Assembly (NCBI GenBank): GCA_934463165.1 | Contig: CAKSJG010000007.1 | Coordinates: 1-64,000 of the forward strand | Origin: an uncultured Clostridia bacterium | GTDB taxonomy: Bacteria; Bacillota; Clostridia; UMGS1810 | Direction: 5' to 3' | Length of the DNA: 64,000 nucleotides | In this document: positions 17,679 to 27,397 of the stretch, in pieces | Numbering within the stretch: position 1 is the first letter of the stretch | Layout: each line of letters begins with the position of its first letter | The notes under the pieces: model-generated | Told to the model about the DNA's origin: nothing | The model's database searches: none | Seen by the model: only the letters and a program-made list of their open reading frames with translations | Program-made: the position numbers and the translations under genes

Positions 17679-20255
17679 TTACGGCATATATATAATTGCA
17701 TAACTGTTGTTTAACTGATTGCTTCTTATGAGTACATAGCACGCTTCGTCATTGCCGCATGACACAATCGATTTTAAATAACTGCTGTCTGCCGGACGAA
17801 GTGTTTTATCCTTCATATCGTATACAACGCATTTTGCCATATCGGGCATCTTTGCATTGATAAGGCTCTTTGCGGAGGTATCGTATATACCGTTTGAATC
17901 CTTGGTATCGGTAAGATATACATAGCCGCCGTCGTTGTAATAAAGCTTGCCGCCTATATATGAAAACGACGCAGTTGTCTTCATATTAAAATTGGAAGCT
18001 ATTGCCGATGACGGAGCAAATTTTGCGGAGTTAAAATCAACCGTGTAGTTTTTTATCTCATTTCCTGATGCAATAAAGCGTATTACATCACCGCTCTTAA
18101 GATCGTCACCGCTTTTTTTGCTGTCAACGGTATATTCCGTATACTGACCGTTACACCAGCCGTATATCTTTTTGGCAGTCATATCGTTTTTATCCAAAGC
18201 ATCCCAGACCTTTTCGATAACAAATATTTCACTGCTGCCCGTCTTTTCTATCGTAGCATTGTCGGAAACATAAACAACGGCGCCCGCGCTTCCGCTCAGT
18301 TTTATATCATAAACCGAAACTTCTTTGTTACCGTCGGAAAACGAGTATCCCACTTCAAAGAGATCGTCCTCTCCGACATCCGTCGGAACTTTGAATATTA
18401 CCGATCCGCTTATATTGAAATACGGATAAAAATGTGTGTTTCTGTAATAAAAAGTTGAAGTGCCGAAATCATATTGCTTAATAGTGTCTTCATGAGTATC
18501 GTTTGTTATCGGTATGTCGGATACGGTTTCGGAAAATGCGATGCCTTTAAGTGTGTTATCTTTGGAGACAAGGCACTTGATAAGCTGCGGCTTAACAACT
18601 CCGCCCTCGCATATTTTATCGTAAACTTCATCGGATGTAAGCTTCTTTGCCTCTCCCGTGACCTTTATCTTTTCGTCTTCGGCAGTAACGGCTATGTGCT
18701 CTCCGTCCTGCGTAAACAAACTGAGATTAAGCTTCCCGGCAAGATCTCTGCTTATGTATGCCTTTTTAAGGTATGCATATATCCAGTTTTCGCCGACCTG
18801 TGTCATGCTGACTATTTCTCCGCATATACCGAGAGTAAAACGGTATTCTCTGTTTAAAATATACGTATTTATTTTATCTTCAATTTCTTCGGAGAGTTCA
18901 TACTCGGCTCCGTCTCCGAAAACAAAGGTCTTATCGTCTTTTGAAATCTGTTTTAAAACGCCGCTTTCCTTTTTGCTGCAGAGTATGAGCTCTGCAAGTA
19001 TATCATCGTGAGAAACCGCAGCGGCAATTATACTTCCGCTTTTTATGTCGGAGACATTCAGCTGATTTCCGTTTTGATCTTTATATGAATATTTCCTGTC
19101 GGATTTGCCGAGATCAAGACTCTTATCTTTATCATAGCTGTCGGTTAACGTAAGATAATATTTGTTAAAGCTTTTTACCGTCATGTATGAGTAGTGCTTA
19201 ACGGATATTACTTCATATATGCCGTCATTATCGTTATCGATAAGCGTCAGCTTTCCGCGCTCGGGAATTATTTTATCGCCTGCGTCAAAATATGCTCTGC
19301 CGTTATATACATAATCAAAAACACTGTTTAATTTTGCATCTTCCTCTTTGTCGGAAGCATATGTGATAACATGCTTTTTTGCATCATACGAAGCATCATC
19401 GGCATCTATCTGCAAAACCTTATTATCTGCGGGATAAGCATAGCCGACGGTTCCTTTTTTATCGCCGCCGCTCCATTTATAATAAGCGCGGACGTTATAA
19501 CCCAAAAGACCGTTAACCGATTTGTTATTCAGCTTAAAGCTTTTGCCGTCAATCTCAACACGACCGTCTTCACCGAGATCGAATTTATTGGTTAAGCTTG
19601 TAAATTCATTTGCGTTTATTATGCCCTCTTCGTAATATACATCGAGGAATTCAGCCATAACCGTATCATCGCTTGTTTCAAATCTTGTGTTATCGCCGAA
19701 GCCCGTCTGCTCAAGAATATTCGCATTCAGGGTGTTCCAGATGAGTTCAAGCGCTTCATAACCTGTCAGCGCGGACGCATCCGATACATCCGCAGAAATT
19801 TTTGCTCTTTTTGCCGCCGATCTGTATCCGTTCGGGTAACCGCCCAAAAGCTTTGCGTAAACATCATATCCCGCTGCGGAGCATAAAATTTTTACGGATT
19901 CGTCATATTTGATGCTTTCTGTCGGTCTGAAGCTTGTACCGTCGGATATCCAATTCATAAATACCGCTTTTCTTACGGAAACATAGCTTTCGGATTCGGC
20001 ATCGATGTCGGTAAAAGATACATCCTTCTGACCGGCATTTATGCCGAAAAGATTTGCAGCTATGTTTATAAACTGCTCACGTGTTATCGCAGATTCCATA
20101 TCTTCCGGAAAATATTTTGCGGAATCGGAGTATGCATTTATAAACCCTAAGGCTTCGTCATGTGTTTCGTCTGCATATGCATTTGTGCAAGCAAGGGCTA
20201 TGCACAAAACAGAGAAGCACAAAACCCTTTTTATCAGTTTTTTTGTGAAATGCAT
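17679..20255 (-). CDS. Large exported protein with N-terminal S-layer homology region
   Basis: An 858-residue exported protein (signal about 1-28, ending AYA-DE). Residues about 30-180 carry S-layer-homology-like repeats (ITREQFINIAANLFGI, FTDIDAESESYVSVRKAVFMNWISD, YDESVKILCSAAGYD), which would bind it to secondary cell-wall polymer. The remaining 650 or so residues form a beta-rich, Lys/Asp-rich region with no fold I recognise; it contains repeated strands such as KDDKTFVFGDGAEYELSEEI and several VISVK/VVSM-type strand ends. Its start codon overlaps the stop of the preceding SLH gene (TAATG), so the two are translationally coupled and may act as a pair. The position between importer genes and the lyase suggests a role in glycan capture or presentation. 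That is inference only. Confidence 0.7.
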   Translation of the reverse strand: MHFTKKLIKRVLCFSVLCIALACTNAYADETHDEALGFINAYSDSAKYFPEDMESAITREQFINIAANLFGINAGQKDVSFTDIDAESESYVSVRKAVFMNWISDGTSFRPTESIKYDESVKILCSAAGYDVYAKLLGGYPNGYRSAAKRAKISADVSDASALTGYEALELIWNTLNANILEQTGFGDNTRFETSDDTVMAEFLDVYYEEGIINANEFTSLTNKFDLGEDGRVEIDGKSFKLNNKSVNGLLGYNVRAYYKWSGGDKKGTVGYAYPADNKVLQIDADDASYDAKKHVITYASDKEEDAKLNSVFDYVYNGRAYFDAGDKIIPERGKLTLIDNDNDGIYEVISVKHYSYMTVKSFNKYYLTLTDSYDKDKSLDLGKSDRKYSYKDQNGNQLNVSDIKSGSIIAAAVSHDDILAELILCSKKESGVLKQISKDDKTFVFGDGAEYELSEEIEDKINTYILNREYRFTLGICGEIVSMTQVGENWIYAYLKKAYISRDLAGKLNLSLFTQDGEHIAVTAEDEKIKVTGEAKKLTSDEVYDKICEGGVVKPQLIKCLVSKDNTLKGIAFSETVSDIPITNDTHEDTIKQYDFGTSTFYYRNTHFYPYFNISGSVIFKVPTDVGEDDLFEVGYSFSDGNKEVSVYDIKLSGSAGAVVYVSDNATIEKTGSSEIFVIEKVWDALDKNDMTAKKIYGWCNGQYTEYTVDSKKSGDDLKSGDVIRFIASGNEIKNYTVDFNSAKFAPSSAIASNFNMKTTASFSYIGGKLYYNDGGYVYLTDTKDSNGIYDTSAKSLINAKMPDMAKCVVYDMKDKTLRPADSSYLKSIVSCGNDEACYVLIRSNQLNNSYAIIYMP

Positions 20256-21967
20256 TATCTCACCTCCGAATCAAGTATGTTACATATAAGCTTTGCGCCC
20301 TGGGCACGCGTAAGACCGTCGGTCGGATTAAACATATCTCCATAGCCTGTCATAATTCCGTTATCGGCAAGCACCTGCACAGCCTTTGCGGCGTAGTCCG
20401 AAACCAATGCCGAATCGGCAAAATGCGTGCTTCCGTTTTCGGAAAGCTTATCTTTAAGCATTCGATATACAATTACAGCGCAATCCTGACGTGATATTTT
20501 TTCATCGGGGCTGAATCTGCCGTCATAGCCGTTTATGAGCCCGGCATTATATGCCGCATAAACATAATTTGCATACCAATCAGATGCGGATACATCCGAA
20601 AATGCGCACGGCGTGCTGTTATTTAACCCGAATGCCAGGCAAATAAGCTTTGAAAACTGTGCCCTTGTAATTCCCTCTTCGGGGCGGAAAGTTCCGTCTT
20701 CAAACCCGGATATTATATTTTTTGCAACAAGGCTGTTTACGGCGCTCTCTGCCCAGTGACCGCGAAGATCCGAAAATGCTTTTGCATCTTCATCATTGCC
20801 GCTGTCGGGTATGTTATTGATATCACCGTCTATCGAAATATCGGTTGAACCCGACTGACCGTTATCCTTGGGCGGTTTAAACGACGAGCCGCCCGAGCTG
20901 CCGCCGGATGATCCTCCGCCGGACGAACCGTTCGAAAGGCTGTCATATACCTTTTTTGAGCATTTATAAAATGCGTCCGCAAGCTCCTCAAAATCTTTTG
21001 GAATGGAATTCATCACATCGCCTGCAGCTTTTGTTTTGTTATATTCGCTGAGCCTGTTATAATATGTAAAATCAAGACCTGCCGTCTCACCGTATTTTTC
21101 TGCCGATTCACACATATTTGCGGCGCTGCTCTGATTCTGCGCCGCAGATAAAAGCATGCATCTGTAAAACATTTTATATACCGAAGAGCCGCCGATCGGA
21201 GTTTGTTTTATAATATCCGCAAATCCTTTTTTGACTGCCTCTGCGTACGGATAATAATCGGAATCGTAATCCATGCCGAATTTCTCGGCGCCTTCTTTGA
21301 TAACCGAATCAGCAGTCTCATAATCCGCAGCATTTTTCAGAGCCGATATTACTTTTATGCGCGCCAGATCTTCAAGGAAAGAATCGACTGTATATTTTTT
21401 CTCTGTTTTTCCGGCGTAAAGACCTTTTACAATATCCTCTGTTACATTTTCAATACCCAATTTTACGGCAAGACCGCCCGTAAGCAAAGCTTCCATATCA
21501 CTTTCACTTACTGAGGAATTGATTCCTCTGTTTTCCGAGTCGCCGTCCAGAGCTATCTGCGCTGCACTGTAGCTGAGGTGCGTAAAGGATGCTTCCTTGG
21601 TATCGGTACCGTCGGACACAAAAACCTTATACGATCCGCTTGAATACCACTGCGGCAGACCTATGGTGACGGAATAGTTTCCGTCTTTATCGGCAACAGA
21701 TGCAATTAATGCATACTTATTTTCATTTGCCGCATCGACATCTGTATCCGACAGGCTGACGCCTGCCGGAACCACAAATGCCGTAACGGCTGCATACGGT
21801 TTTGAAACCGTGCCGCTGATGCTTAATTTCTCTGATTCGTATTTGACTGTTTTCATATCAATATCGGCAAGAGCCTTTATCGGAAGCGGCAAAAAACTGA
21901 ATGAAACTGCGGCCGAAAGCAGTCGCACGGCAAGCCTGCCGCGTTTTCCAAATGATTGTAAATTCAT
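20255..21967 (-). CDS. S-layer homology domain protein, three C-terminal SLH repeats
   Basis: A 570-residue exported protein with signal peptide (about 1-35). After an Ig-like region (SGTVSKPYAAVTAFVVPAG) comes a helical middle, then a Gly/Ser-rich spacer, then three canonical SLH motifs at the C-terminus: FSDLRGHWAESAVN...GFEDGTFRPEEGITRAQF, FSDVSASDWYANYV...GYDGRFSPDEKISRQ, and FADSALVSDYAAKAV...GYGDMFNPTDGLTRAQ. SLH triplets bind pyruvylated wall polymers, so this is a cell-surface protein. The middle has no recognised domain. It lies 36 bases behind the solute-binding-protein gene in the same orientation and overlaps the next gene by the TAATG junction. Confidence 0.85.
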   Translation of the reverse strand: MNLQSFGKRGRLAVRLLSAAVSFSFLPLPIKALADIDMKTVKYESEKLSISGTVSKPYAAVTAFVVPAGVSLSDTDVDAANENKYALIASVADKDGNYSVTIGLPQWYSSGSYKVFVSDGTDTKEASFTHLSYSAAQIALDGDSENRGINSSVSESDMEALLTGGLAVKLGIENVTEDIVKGLYAGKTEKKYTVDSFLEDLARIKVISALKNAADYETADSVIKEGAEKFGMDYDSDYYPYAEAVKKGFADIIKQTPIGGSSVYKMFYRCMLLSAAQNQSSAANMCESAEKYGETAGLDFTYYNRLSEYNKTKAAGDVMNSIPKDFEELADAFYKCSKKVYDSLSNGSSGGGSSGGSSGGSSFKPPKDNGQSGSTDISIDGDINNIPDSGNDEDAKAFSDLRGHWAESAVNSLVAKNIISGFEDGTFRPEEGITRAQFSKLICLAFGLNNSTPCAFSDVSASDWYANYVYAAYNAGLINGYDGRFSPDEKISRQDCAVIVYRMLKDKLSENGSTHFADSALVSDYAAKAVQVLADNGIMTGYGDMFNPTDGLTRAQGAKLICNILDSEVR

Positions 21968-22003
21968 TCGGCTATTCTCCTTCCTGATATTTTAAATGTG
22001 TTT

Positions 22004-23560
22004 TTATTTTGAATCTTTAATACTTTTTATATATCTGTCATATGCAGCCTGCTGAATTTTAACCATTTCGTCAAGACCGAGTTTTTTAATTTCCTGCTGA
22101 TAAGAAGCAAAGCTGCTCTCTATATCTTCGGAACCAAGAACCCATTTTTGCTTATGTTCCGATACATATGTTGATATTGAAGTATAAAGTTCCGTGTATC
22201 TGTCTTTTTCTTCAGATGTATATGAAAGTGTCGGGAAAGGTTCAATTATGTAGTCACCCGATTTATACATATCCATTCCGCGTTTTGCCTCATCGGTTAG
22301 CCACTGTTCTTCATACCAGAAATCCTGAATAAACGGGAAGTCGGAGCATGAACCAACTTTTGCAAGTTCGTTTATTGCCGTGTCGCTTCCGTGAAGAATG
22401 CTGTCGTTATAATAAGGCTTACCGTCTTTCATATCATACTGTTTGCTTTCTATACCAAAGTTCATATAACGTGAACCCTCTTCGGAATAGAGGTAATCCA
22501 AAAATCTTATTGCAACTTCTTTTTTGTCGGAAGCTGCCGAAATTGCAGCGCCGCCCGTATGAACCGTTGCTCTGAGAGTGTATTCCTTTCCTCCGGGAGG
22601 TGCAATCGCAACCACGTTGAAACCGGGGACACTGTCTTTTAAAAGATCGTTAAACTGTGCGGTTGTACCGAAATAATCGTGAGTTGAACCGCCTACATTA
22701 TCGCCGAAGAGCTTTTCTCTTGATTTTCCGCCACGCGTGTATATTTCTTTATCTATAAGATTTTCGCTGTACCATTTTACAATAAGACTCATGCCGTCTT
22801 TATATTCGTCACTTGCGGGAGAATAATATACTTTTCCGTCTTTTACGCCCCAGCCTGCCCGAATATTCTGCATTTCAAGAAGCGCATCAACATTTGAAAA
22901 TCTGCAGAAATACGGTACTTCGTCATTTTTGCCGTTGCCGTTGGGGTCTCTGTCTCTGAAAGCTTTTAAAACTTCATAATATTCGTCAATATTTGTCGGC
23001 TGAGAAAGACTGAGCTTATCAAGCCAATCCTGACGAACAAACCAACCGCTTGCCGGGATGCTGCCCGGAAGAATCTTCGGAACATAATAAATATGATCGT
23101 CCGTTGCAGTAACAAAGGTTTTAACCTCAGGTCTGTCAAACTGCTTTTTAAGATTAGGTGTTTCATCGCTTATAAGCTCATCTATCTTTGCAAAAGCGCC
23201 CTCAACGCCGTAGCGCTGTGCAAACTCTTTTATGTTAGAATAGATAATAAGATCGGGCAGTTCTCCCGATGCAAGCATTGTGTTTATCATCTGATTTGCA
23301 TCGGATACACTTGTTGCATTTGTTGTTTTAAGAGAAACGTTTGTCTTTTTTGCAATTTCTTTCCATACATCAAGATCTTCTGTTTTTTCGCTGTCTGAGC
23401 GGATGCAGAATATTGTAAGCTCGGTCGGTTCTTCGGTTATTTTTGAGCCGTCATTCGAAAGCTTAACCGCACTTGTTGATTTGTCGCCGCCCCCGCAGCC
23501 GCTGATAAGAATTCCGAGCGCTGTAATAAGCGCTGCCAAACACAATAATTTTTTTCTCAT
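22004..23560 (-). CDS. Extracellular solute-binding lipoprotein (LplA/YtcQ-like, oligosaccharide importer)
   Basis: A 518-residue family 1 solute-binding protein. The N-terminus has a lipoprotein signal with lipobox LISGC, Cys at residue 22, followed by a Gly/Ser linker, so it is tethered to the outer face of the membrane. Motifs such as DLIIYSN, WLDKLSLSQPTNIDEYYEVLKAFRDRDPNGNGKNDEVPY and AIRFLDYLYSEEG are typical of the LplA group, which serves large plant- or host-glycan oligosaccharides. It is the third gene of the importer, after both permeases (23-base gap). No ATPase gene is present; this importer type usually uses a shared MsmX-like ATPase encoded elsewhere. Its ligand is probably an unsaturated oligosaccharide released by the neighbouring lyase. 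Confidence 0.9.
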   Translation of the reverse strand: MRKKLLCLAALITALGILISGCGGGDKSTSAVKLSNDGSKITEEPTELTIFCIRSDSEKTEDLDVWKEIAKKTNVSLKTTNATSVSDANQMINTMLASGELPDLIIYSNIKEFAQRYGVEGAFAKIDELISDETPNLKKQFDRPEVKTFVTATDDHIYYVPKILPGSIPASGWFVRQDWLDKLSLSQPTNIDEYYEVLKAFRDRDPNGNGKNDEVPYFCRFSNVDALLEMQNIRAGWGVKDGKVYYSPASDEYKDGMSLIVKWYSENLIDKEIYTRGGKSREKLFGDNVGGSTHDYFGTTAQFNDLLKDSVPGFNVVAIAPPGGKEYTLRATVHTGGAAISAASDKKEVAIRFLDYLYSEEGSRYMNFGIESKQYDMKDGKPYYNDSILHGSDTAINELAKVGSCSDFPFIQDFWYEEQWLTDEAKRGMDMYKSGDYIIEPFPTLSYTSEEKDRYTELYTSISTYVSEHKQKWVLGSEDIESSFASYQQEIKKLGLDEMVKIQQAAYDRYIKSIKDSK

Positions 23561-23583
23561 GATTTTTCCTCCTGATTAATTTT

Positions 23584-24462
23584 TTAACCTTTTACGGCAC
23601 CGAGAGTGATGCCTTTAACAAAATATTTTTGAATGAACGGGTAGAGCATCAGCATAGGAACTATTGCCATAACCATAGTTGCATACATTACGGATTCTTC
23701 CGAAATATTCATCCCGGCTCCGTCGGCAAGAGATACGCTGTCCATTCTGCCCGACATATCAACAACCAACTTTTTCAGCACTACCTGAAGAGGTATTTTG
23801 CTGTCATCCTTCATAAGAAGCATGGGCCAAATATATCCGTTCCAGCGGTTTACCGCATAAAACAGTCCGATAGTTGCAAGACTCGGCTTTGCAAGCGGCA
23901 AAAATATTTTTGCCATTATGCGAAAATCACTTGCGCCGTCTATCTTTGCGGCCTCTTCAAGCTCTGTCGGCAATCCTTCAAAATATGTACGGAGAAGTAT
24001 GAAATTATATGCACTGCACGCAAAACCGAATATAATTGCCGCTCTTGTGTTTAAAAGCCCGTAATCTTTAAATGTAAGATAAAGGGGGATGAGTCCTCCG
24101 CTGAACCACATCGTAAACGACACCATAAGGTTGAGCGGTTTTCTTCCTATTAAATATTTTCTGGACAGCGGATATGCTCCGAGCGTTGTAACAATAAGCT
24201 GAACCAAAGTTCCCACTATCATATAATAAAACGAATTGCCGTATGCCATCCATATGCCTTTTCTTTGTATGACCTTTATGAAAGCGTCAATCGTAAAGCC
24301 TTTCGGCCAAAGCCAGACCTTACCGCCCGATATAAACTCCGGACTGCTGAGTGACGCAGATAAAACATATATCAGCGGATAAAGACATACAAACGACAGA
24401 ACCGACAGGAGTATTACGTTAAAAACCGTGAATATCTTCTCGGATAACGACTTTTTCATCAT
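23584..24462 (-). CDS. Carbohydrate ABC transporter permease (LplC/YtcP-like)
   Basis: A 292-residue inner-membrane permease of the MalG class with six predicted membrane spans. The ATPase-coupling loop reads ELEEAAKIDGASDFRIMAKIFLPLAKP, matching the EAA motif. The C-terminus FIQKYFVKGITLGAVKG is the standard ending of this group. It pairs with the permease encoded 31 bases upstream. The start is given at the first of two adjacent ATG codons; the ribosome site GAAAGG lies 11 bases ahead. Confidence 0.93.
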   Translation of the reverse strand: MMKKSLSEKIFTVFNVILLSVLSFVCLYPLIYVLSASLSSPEFISGGKVWLWPKGFTIDAFIKVIQRKGIWMAYGNSFYYMIVGTLVQLIVTTLGAYPLSRKYLIGRKPLNLMVSFTMWFSGGLIPLYLTFKDYGLLNTRAAIIFGFACSAYNFILLRTYFEGLPTELEEAAKIDGASDFRIMAKIFLPLAKPSLATIGLFYAVNRWNGYIWPMLLMKDDSKIPLQVVLKKLVVDMSGRMDSVSLADGAGMNISEESVMYATMVMAIVPMLMLYPFIQKYFVKGITLGAVKG

Positions 24463-24493
24463 AATTTTATCAACCTTTCTAAAATGTAATATC

Positions 24494-25435
24494 TTACCAC
24501 AATCCTGCTCCCGTAACCTTGTTGCTTATCTTGTTTGTTGCCATAACAAGTACAAAGCCTATAACAGAGTTAAAAAGTCCGACAGCAGCGGCAAGGCTGT
24601 AGTTACCTTGTTCCATACCCATTCTGTATACATATGTGTTTATAATATCTGCAGTTTCGTATGTGGAAGGCTGATACAAAAGAATTATGGTTTCGTATCC
24701 GACATTCATTATGCTTCCTATTCTTATAATGAAAAGAATAACTATAGTCGGCAGAATTCCCGGAAGAGTAACATGCCAAAGCTGTCTGAGCTTTCCTCCG
24801 CCGTCTATCATGCATGCCTCATAAAGCTGCTGATCTATGCCCGAAAGCGACGAGAGATAAACTATAGTACTGTAACCGAGACCCGCCCATATCGTCATGA
24901 TTGTGTATATTGTCCTGAAATACTTTGCCTGCGAAAGGAAGTATGTCTTTTCGCCGCCGAGAGCTTCTATAATAATATTTATTATTCCGTTTGACGGTGA
25001 AAGAAAGTTTGTGACAATACCTGCAATAACAACAACCGATATAAAATGCGGTATGTATGTAAGCGTCTGTACCGTACTTTTGAAAAATTTGTTTTTAACC
25101 TCATTCAAAAGAAGTGCCAATACAATCGATGCCGGAAAACCGAATGCAAGCTGATACAGGCTGATGATAACCGTGTTTTTTATAAGTCTGCCGAAATACG
25201 GACCGTTAAAAAAAGAGGTAAAGTTGTCGAATCCCACCCACGGGCTGCCGGATATTCCTCCGTATACACTGTATTTTTTAAAAGCGATAACAAGACCCGC
25301 CATAGGCCTGTAAGCAAAAAGAATAAAATACAATACAAACGGAATCAGCATTATGTAAAGCTGATAGCTTTTTGCGGCTTGCCTCAATTTTGAATTAGGA
25401 GAAGCAAGTGCTGATTTGTTCTTTTGTTTTTTCAA
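24494..25435 (-). CDS. Carbohydrate ABC transporter permease (LplB/YteP-like)
   Basis: A 313-residue MalF-class permease with six predicted spans. It has the family signature YRPMAGLVIAFKKYS after the first span and an EAA loop YEACMIDGGGKLRQLWHVTLPG. The start is taken as the TTG at 25435, because the strong ribosome site GGAGGG sits 8 bases before it and would lie inside the coding region if the upstream TTG at 25453 were used. It is the first gene of the long lyase operon, divergent from the cytoplasmic heparinase-like gene, and probably driven by the minus-strand promoter in the shared intergenic block. Confidence 0.9.
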   Translation of the reverse strand: MKKQKNKSALASPNSKLRQAAKSYQLYIMLIPFVLYFILFAYRPMAGLVIAFKKYSVYGGISGSPWVGFDNFTSFFNGPYFGRLIKNTVIISLYQLAFGFPASIVLALLLNEVKNKFFKSTVQTLTYIPHFISVVVIAGIVTNFLSPSNGIINIIIEALGGEKTYFLSQAKYFRTIYTIMTIWAGLGYSTIVYLSSLSGIDQQLYEACMIDGGGKLRQLWHVTLPGILPTIVILFIIRIGSIMNVGYETIILLYQPSTYETADIINTYVYRMGMEQGNYSLAAAVGLFNSVIGFVLVMATNKISNKVTGAGLW

Positions 25436-25513
25436 AATGTAGTCCCTCCTCAAAAATCATGGTGCAAAGTTTACAATTAAATTAAAACATATGCCGATTA
25501 AAAAATCAATAAA

Positions 25514-25600
25514 CAATTTTATTCATAATTAACACTTTCTGTCAAAAAATTGTGTTTACCGCAAATATTGATTTACTTTAAGGCATTTCTATGGTATAAT
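25514..25600. promoter_or_regulatory. Divergent promoter and putative operator block A
   Basis: The plus-strand promoter TTTACT (25572-25577), 17-base spacer, TATAAT (25595-25600) serves the gene at 25632. The minus-strand promoter TTGACA (25540-25545), 18-base spacer, TAAAAT (25516-25521) faces the importer operon. Bases 25514-25577 are repeated almost exactly at 27398-27460 (block B). The best kept part is TTTACSGCAAATATTGATTT, immediately upstream of and running into the plus-strand -35, where an activator would sit. Confidence 0.7.
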
Positions 25601-25631
25601 CTGATATATAAAATTAACACGGAGGTTCGTC

Positions 25632-27314
25632 ATGATATTGTTTAAAGAATCAAAAAGCAAAGAAAAAATAAAACAGATAAAAGAACATGAATATTACCGA
25701 AAAGATATTGAAAGAATAAACGATATTTACGAACAGATAAAAAATAAACCTATTGAAGTTTTGCCGAAAAGCAAGTTTTGCATTTTTAACGAAACGGGAA
25801 ACAGACTTATTTATGAAGATGTATACTTTGAAAGACGCACGGAGCTGGATATCTGTTTTCTGAAATATCTTCTGTATGAAAGAAAAGAAGATTTAACAAG
25901 GCTTGAGGATATTATATGGGCAATATGCGGCGAATTTTCATGGGCGCTTCCGGCGCATGTCGGCTGGAAGAACGCGGAAGATGACATGGTTATCATCGAT
26001 CTTTTTGCAGCAGAAACCGCTCAGTCGCTCGGAGAAATATTATATATTCTCAATGATAAGCTTTCGGATTACATAAAAACAATAATGAAGCATGAAATTA
26101 ACCGCCGCGTTATTGAATCCTTTGAAAAAAATATACAGATCTGGGAAAAAGGACTTACAAACAACTGGGCAGCCGTATGTGCAGGGTGCGTCGGCATGGC
26201 ATTTATATATTGTGCTCCGGAAAGATATGCAAACGTTGAAAAAAGAATTATGTCTGCACTTGAAAACTTCCTTTCGGGTTACGGCGATGACGGAATATGC
26301 ACCGAGGGACTTGCATATTGGAATTACGGTTTCGGGTATTATACATATTTTGCCGAGCTTTTGTATGAATTTTCAAACGGCGAAAAAAATATTATGAACA
26401 GTAAAAAGGTTCGTGAAATTGCACAGTTCCAGCAAAGAGTGTATTTAAGCGGTAATGCGGTAATAAGCTTTTCGGACTGTGATAGAAATGTTGACTTTGA
26501 CAAAGGCTTAACGCATAAATTAAAAGAGCTTTTTCCCGATTGCGTGACAGTTCCGGACAGAAAATACGAAAAAAGAAATTTTTATGAGAATTTAAACAGA
26601 TTTGCCATATGTCTGAGAAATCTTTTATGGTCCAAACCCGAATATGCCGAGGATGATACCGTGTATCACACGGAAAAATATTACCCCGAAGCACAGTGGT
26701 ATACAAGCATTACCGACAAATTCGGTTTTGCAGCAAAATCGGGCCATAATGACGAACCGCATAACCATAATGACATCGGATGTTTTATCATTGCGGCAGA
26801 TAATGAACAATATATTGCAGATATAGGCAACGGAGAGTATACCAAGGAGTATTTCAGTTCGGGCAGATATGATTATTTATGCTGTTCGTCAAAGGGACAC
26901 AGTGTTCCGATAATCGACGGCAAACCTCAGTCTGCAGGAAAAGAATATTGCGGAAAGGTCTTAAAGGCGGAAGGCGGCGAATTCATAACGGATATTGCCG
27001 GGGCATATGATGCTGACGGACTTAAATCTGCCGTAAGAACATTTACACTCGGAGAAAATACGGTTGAATTAAATGATAAATTCGATTTTGATGACGGAAA
27101 ATCTCACGATATACAAGAGTGTTTGATTTCTCTTATTGAACCGGAGATATGTGACGGATATGTAAGAATCGAAAAGCTTAAAATATTGGGAATGAAAAAC
27201 TGCAAAGTATTAAATTCTGTGGAAAGAGGTCATTATAATGAAGATGTTCCGGTATGGAGAATTATATGCGATGTATCGGACAATGAAATTTCTTTAAAAT
27301 TTGAGCTTGAATAA
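25632..27314 (+). CDS. Cytoplasmic heparinase II/III family protein
   Basis: A 560-residue protein with no signal peptide. The alpha/alpha toroid spans about 60-340 and the beta-sandwich the rest. Motifs parallel the secreted lyase: the toroid N-N-W (177-179), EGLAYWNYG (225-233) with the candidate catalytic Tyr, then HNDEPHNHNDIGCF near residue 370 with the histidines, and SSKGHSVPIIDG. Cytoplasmic members of this family are often exo- or oligo-lyases that degrade imported fragments. A GGAGG lies 8 bases before the ATG. The gene is divergent from the importer operon and followed by the membrane AraC-type regulator gene, which carries a copy of the same promoter block. Substrate is unknown. 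Confidence 0.85.
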   Translation: MILFKESKSKEKIKQIKEHEYYRKDIERINDIYEQIKNKPIEVLPKSKFCIFNETGNRLIYEDVYFERRTELDICFLKYLLYERKEDLTRLEDIIWAICGEFSWALPAHVGWKNAEDDMVIIDLFAAETAQSLGEILYILNDKLSDYIKTIMKHEINRRVIESFEKNIQIWEKGLTNNWAAVCAGCVGMAFIYCAPERYANVEKRIMSALENFLSGYGDDGICTEGLAYWNYGFGYYTYFAELLYEFSNGEKNIMNSKKVREIAQFQQRVYLSGNAVISFSDCDRNVDFDKGLTHKLKELFPDCVTVPDRKYEKRNFYENLNRFAICLRNLLWSKPEYAEDDTVYHTEKYYPEAQWYTSITDKFGFAAKSGHNDEPHNHNDIGCFIIAADNEQYIADIGNGEYTKEYFSSGRYDYLCCSSKGHSVPIIDGKPQSAGKEYCGKVLKAEGGEFITDIAGAYDADGLKSAVRTFTLGENTVELNDKFDFDDGKSHDIQECLISLIEPEICDGYVRIEKLKILGMKNCKVLNSVERGHYNEDVPVWRIICDVSDNEISLKFELE

Positions 27315-27321
27315 TTTTTAT

Positions 27322-27365
27322 TGTCGGGCTGCGGATAATGATAAATTTTTATTCGCGGCCCGACA
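27322..27365 (+). terminator. Hairpin after the cytoplasmic heparinase-like gene
   Basis: TGTCGGGC (27322-27329) pairs with GCCCGACA (27358-27365), extended inward by GCG/CGC, just beyond the stop codon. The T-run afterwards is short, so termination may be partial. Confidence 0.5.
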
Positions 27366-27397
27366 TTTCGCATAACTTAAATCACAATTACAATTAT

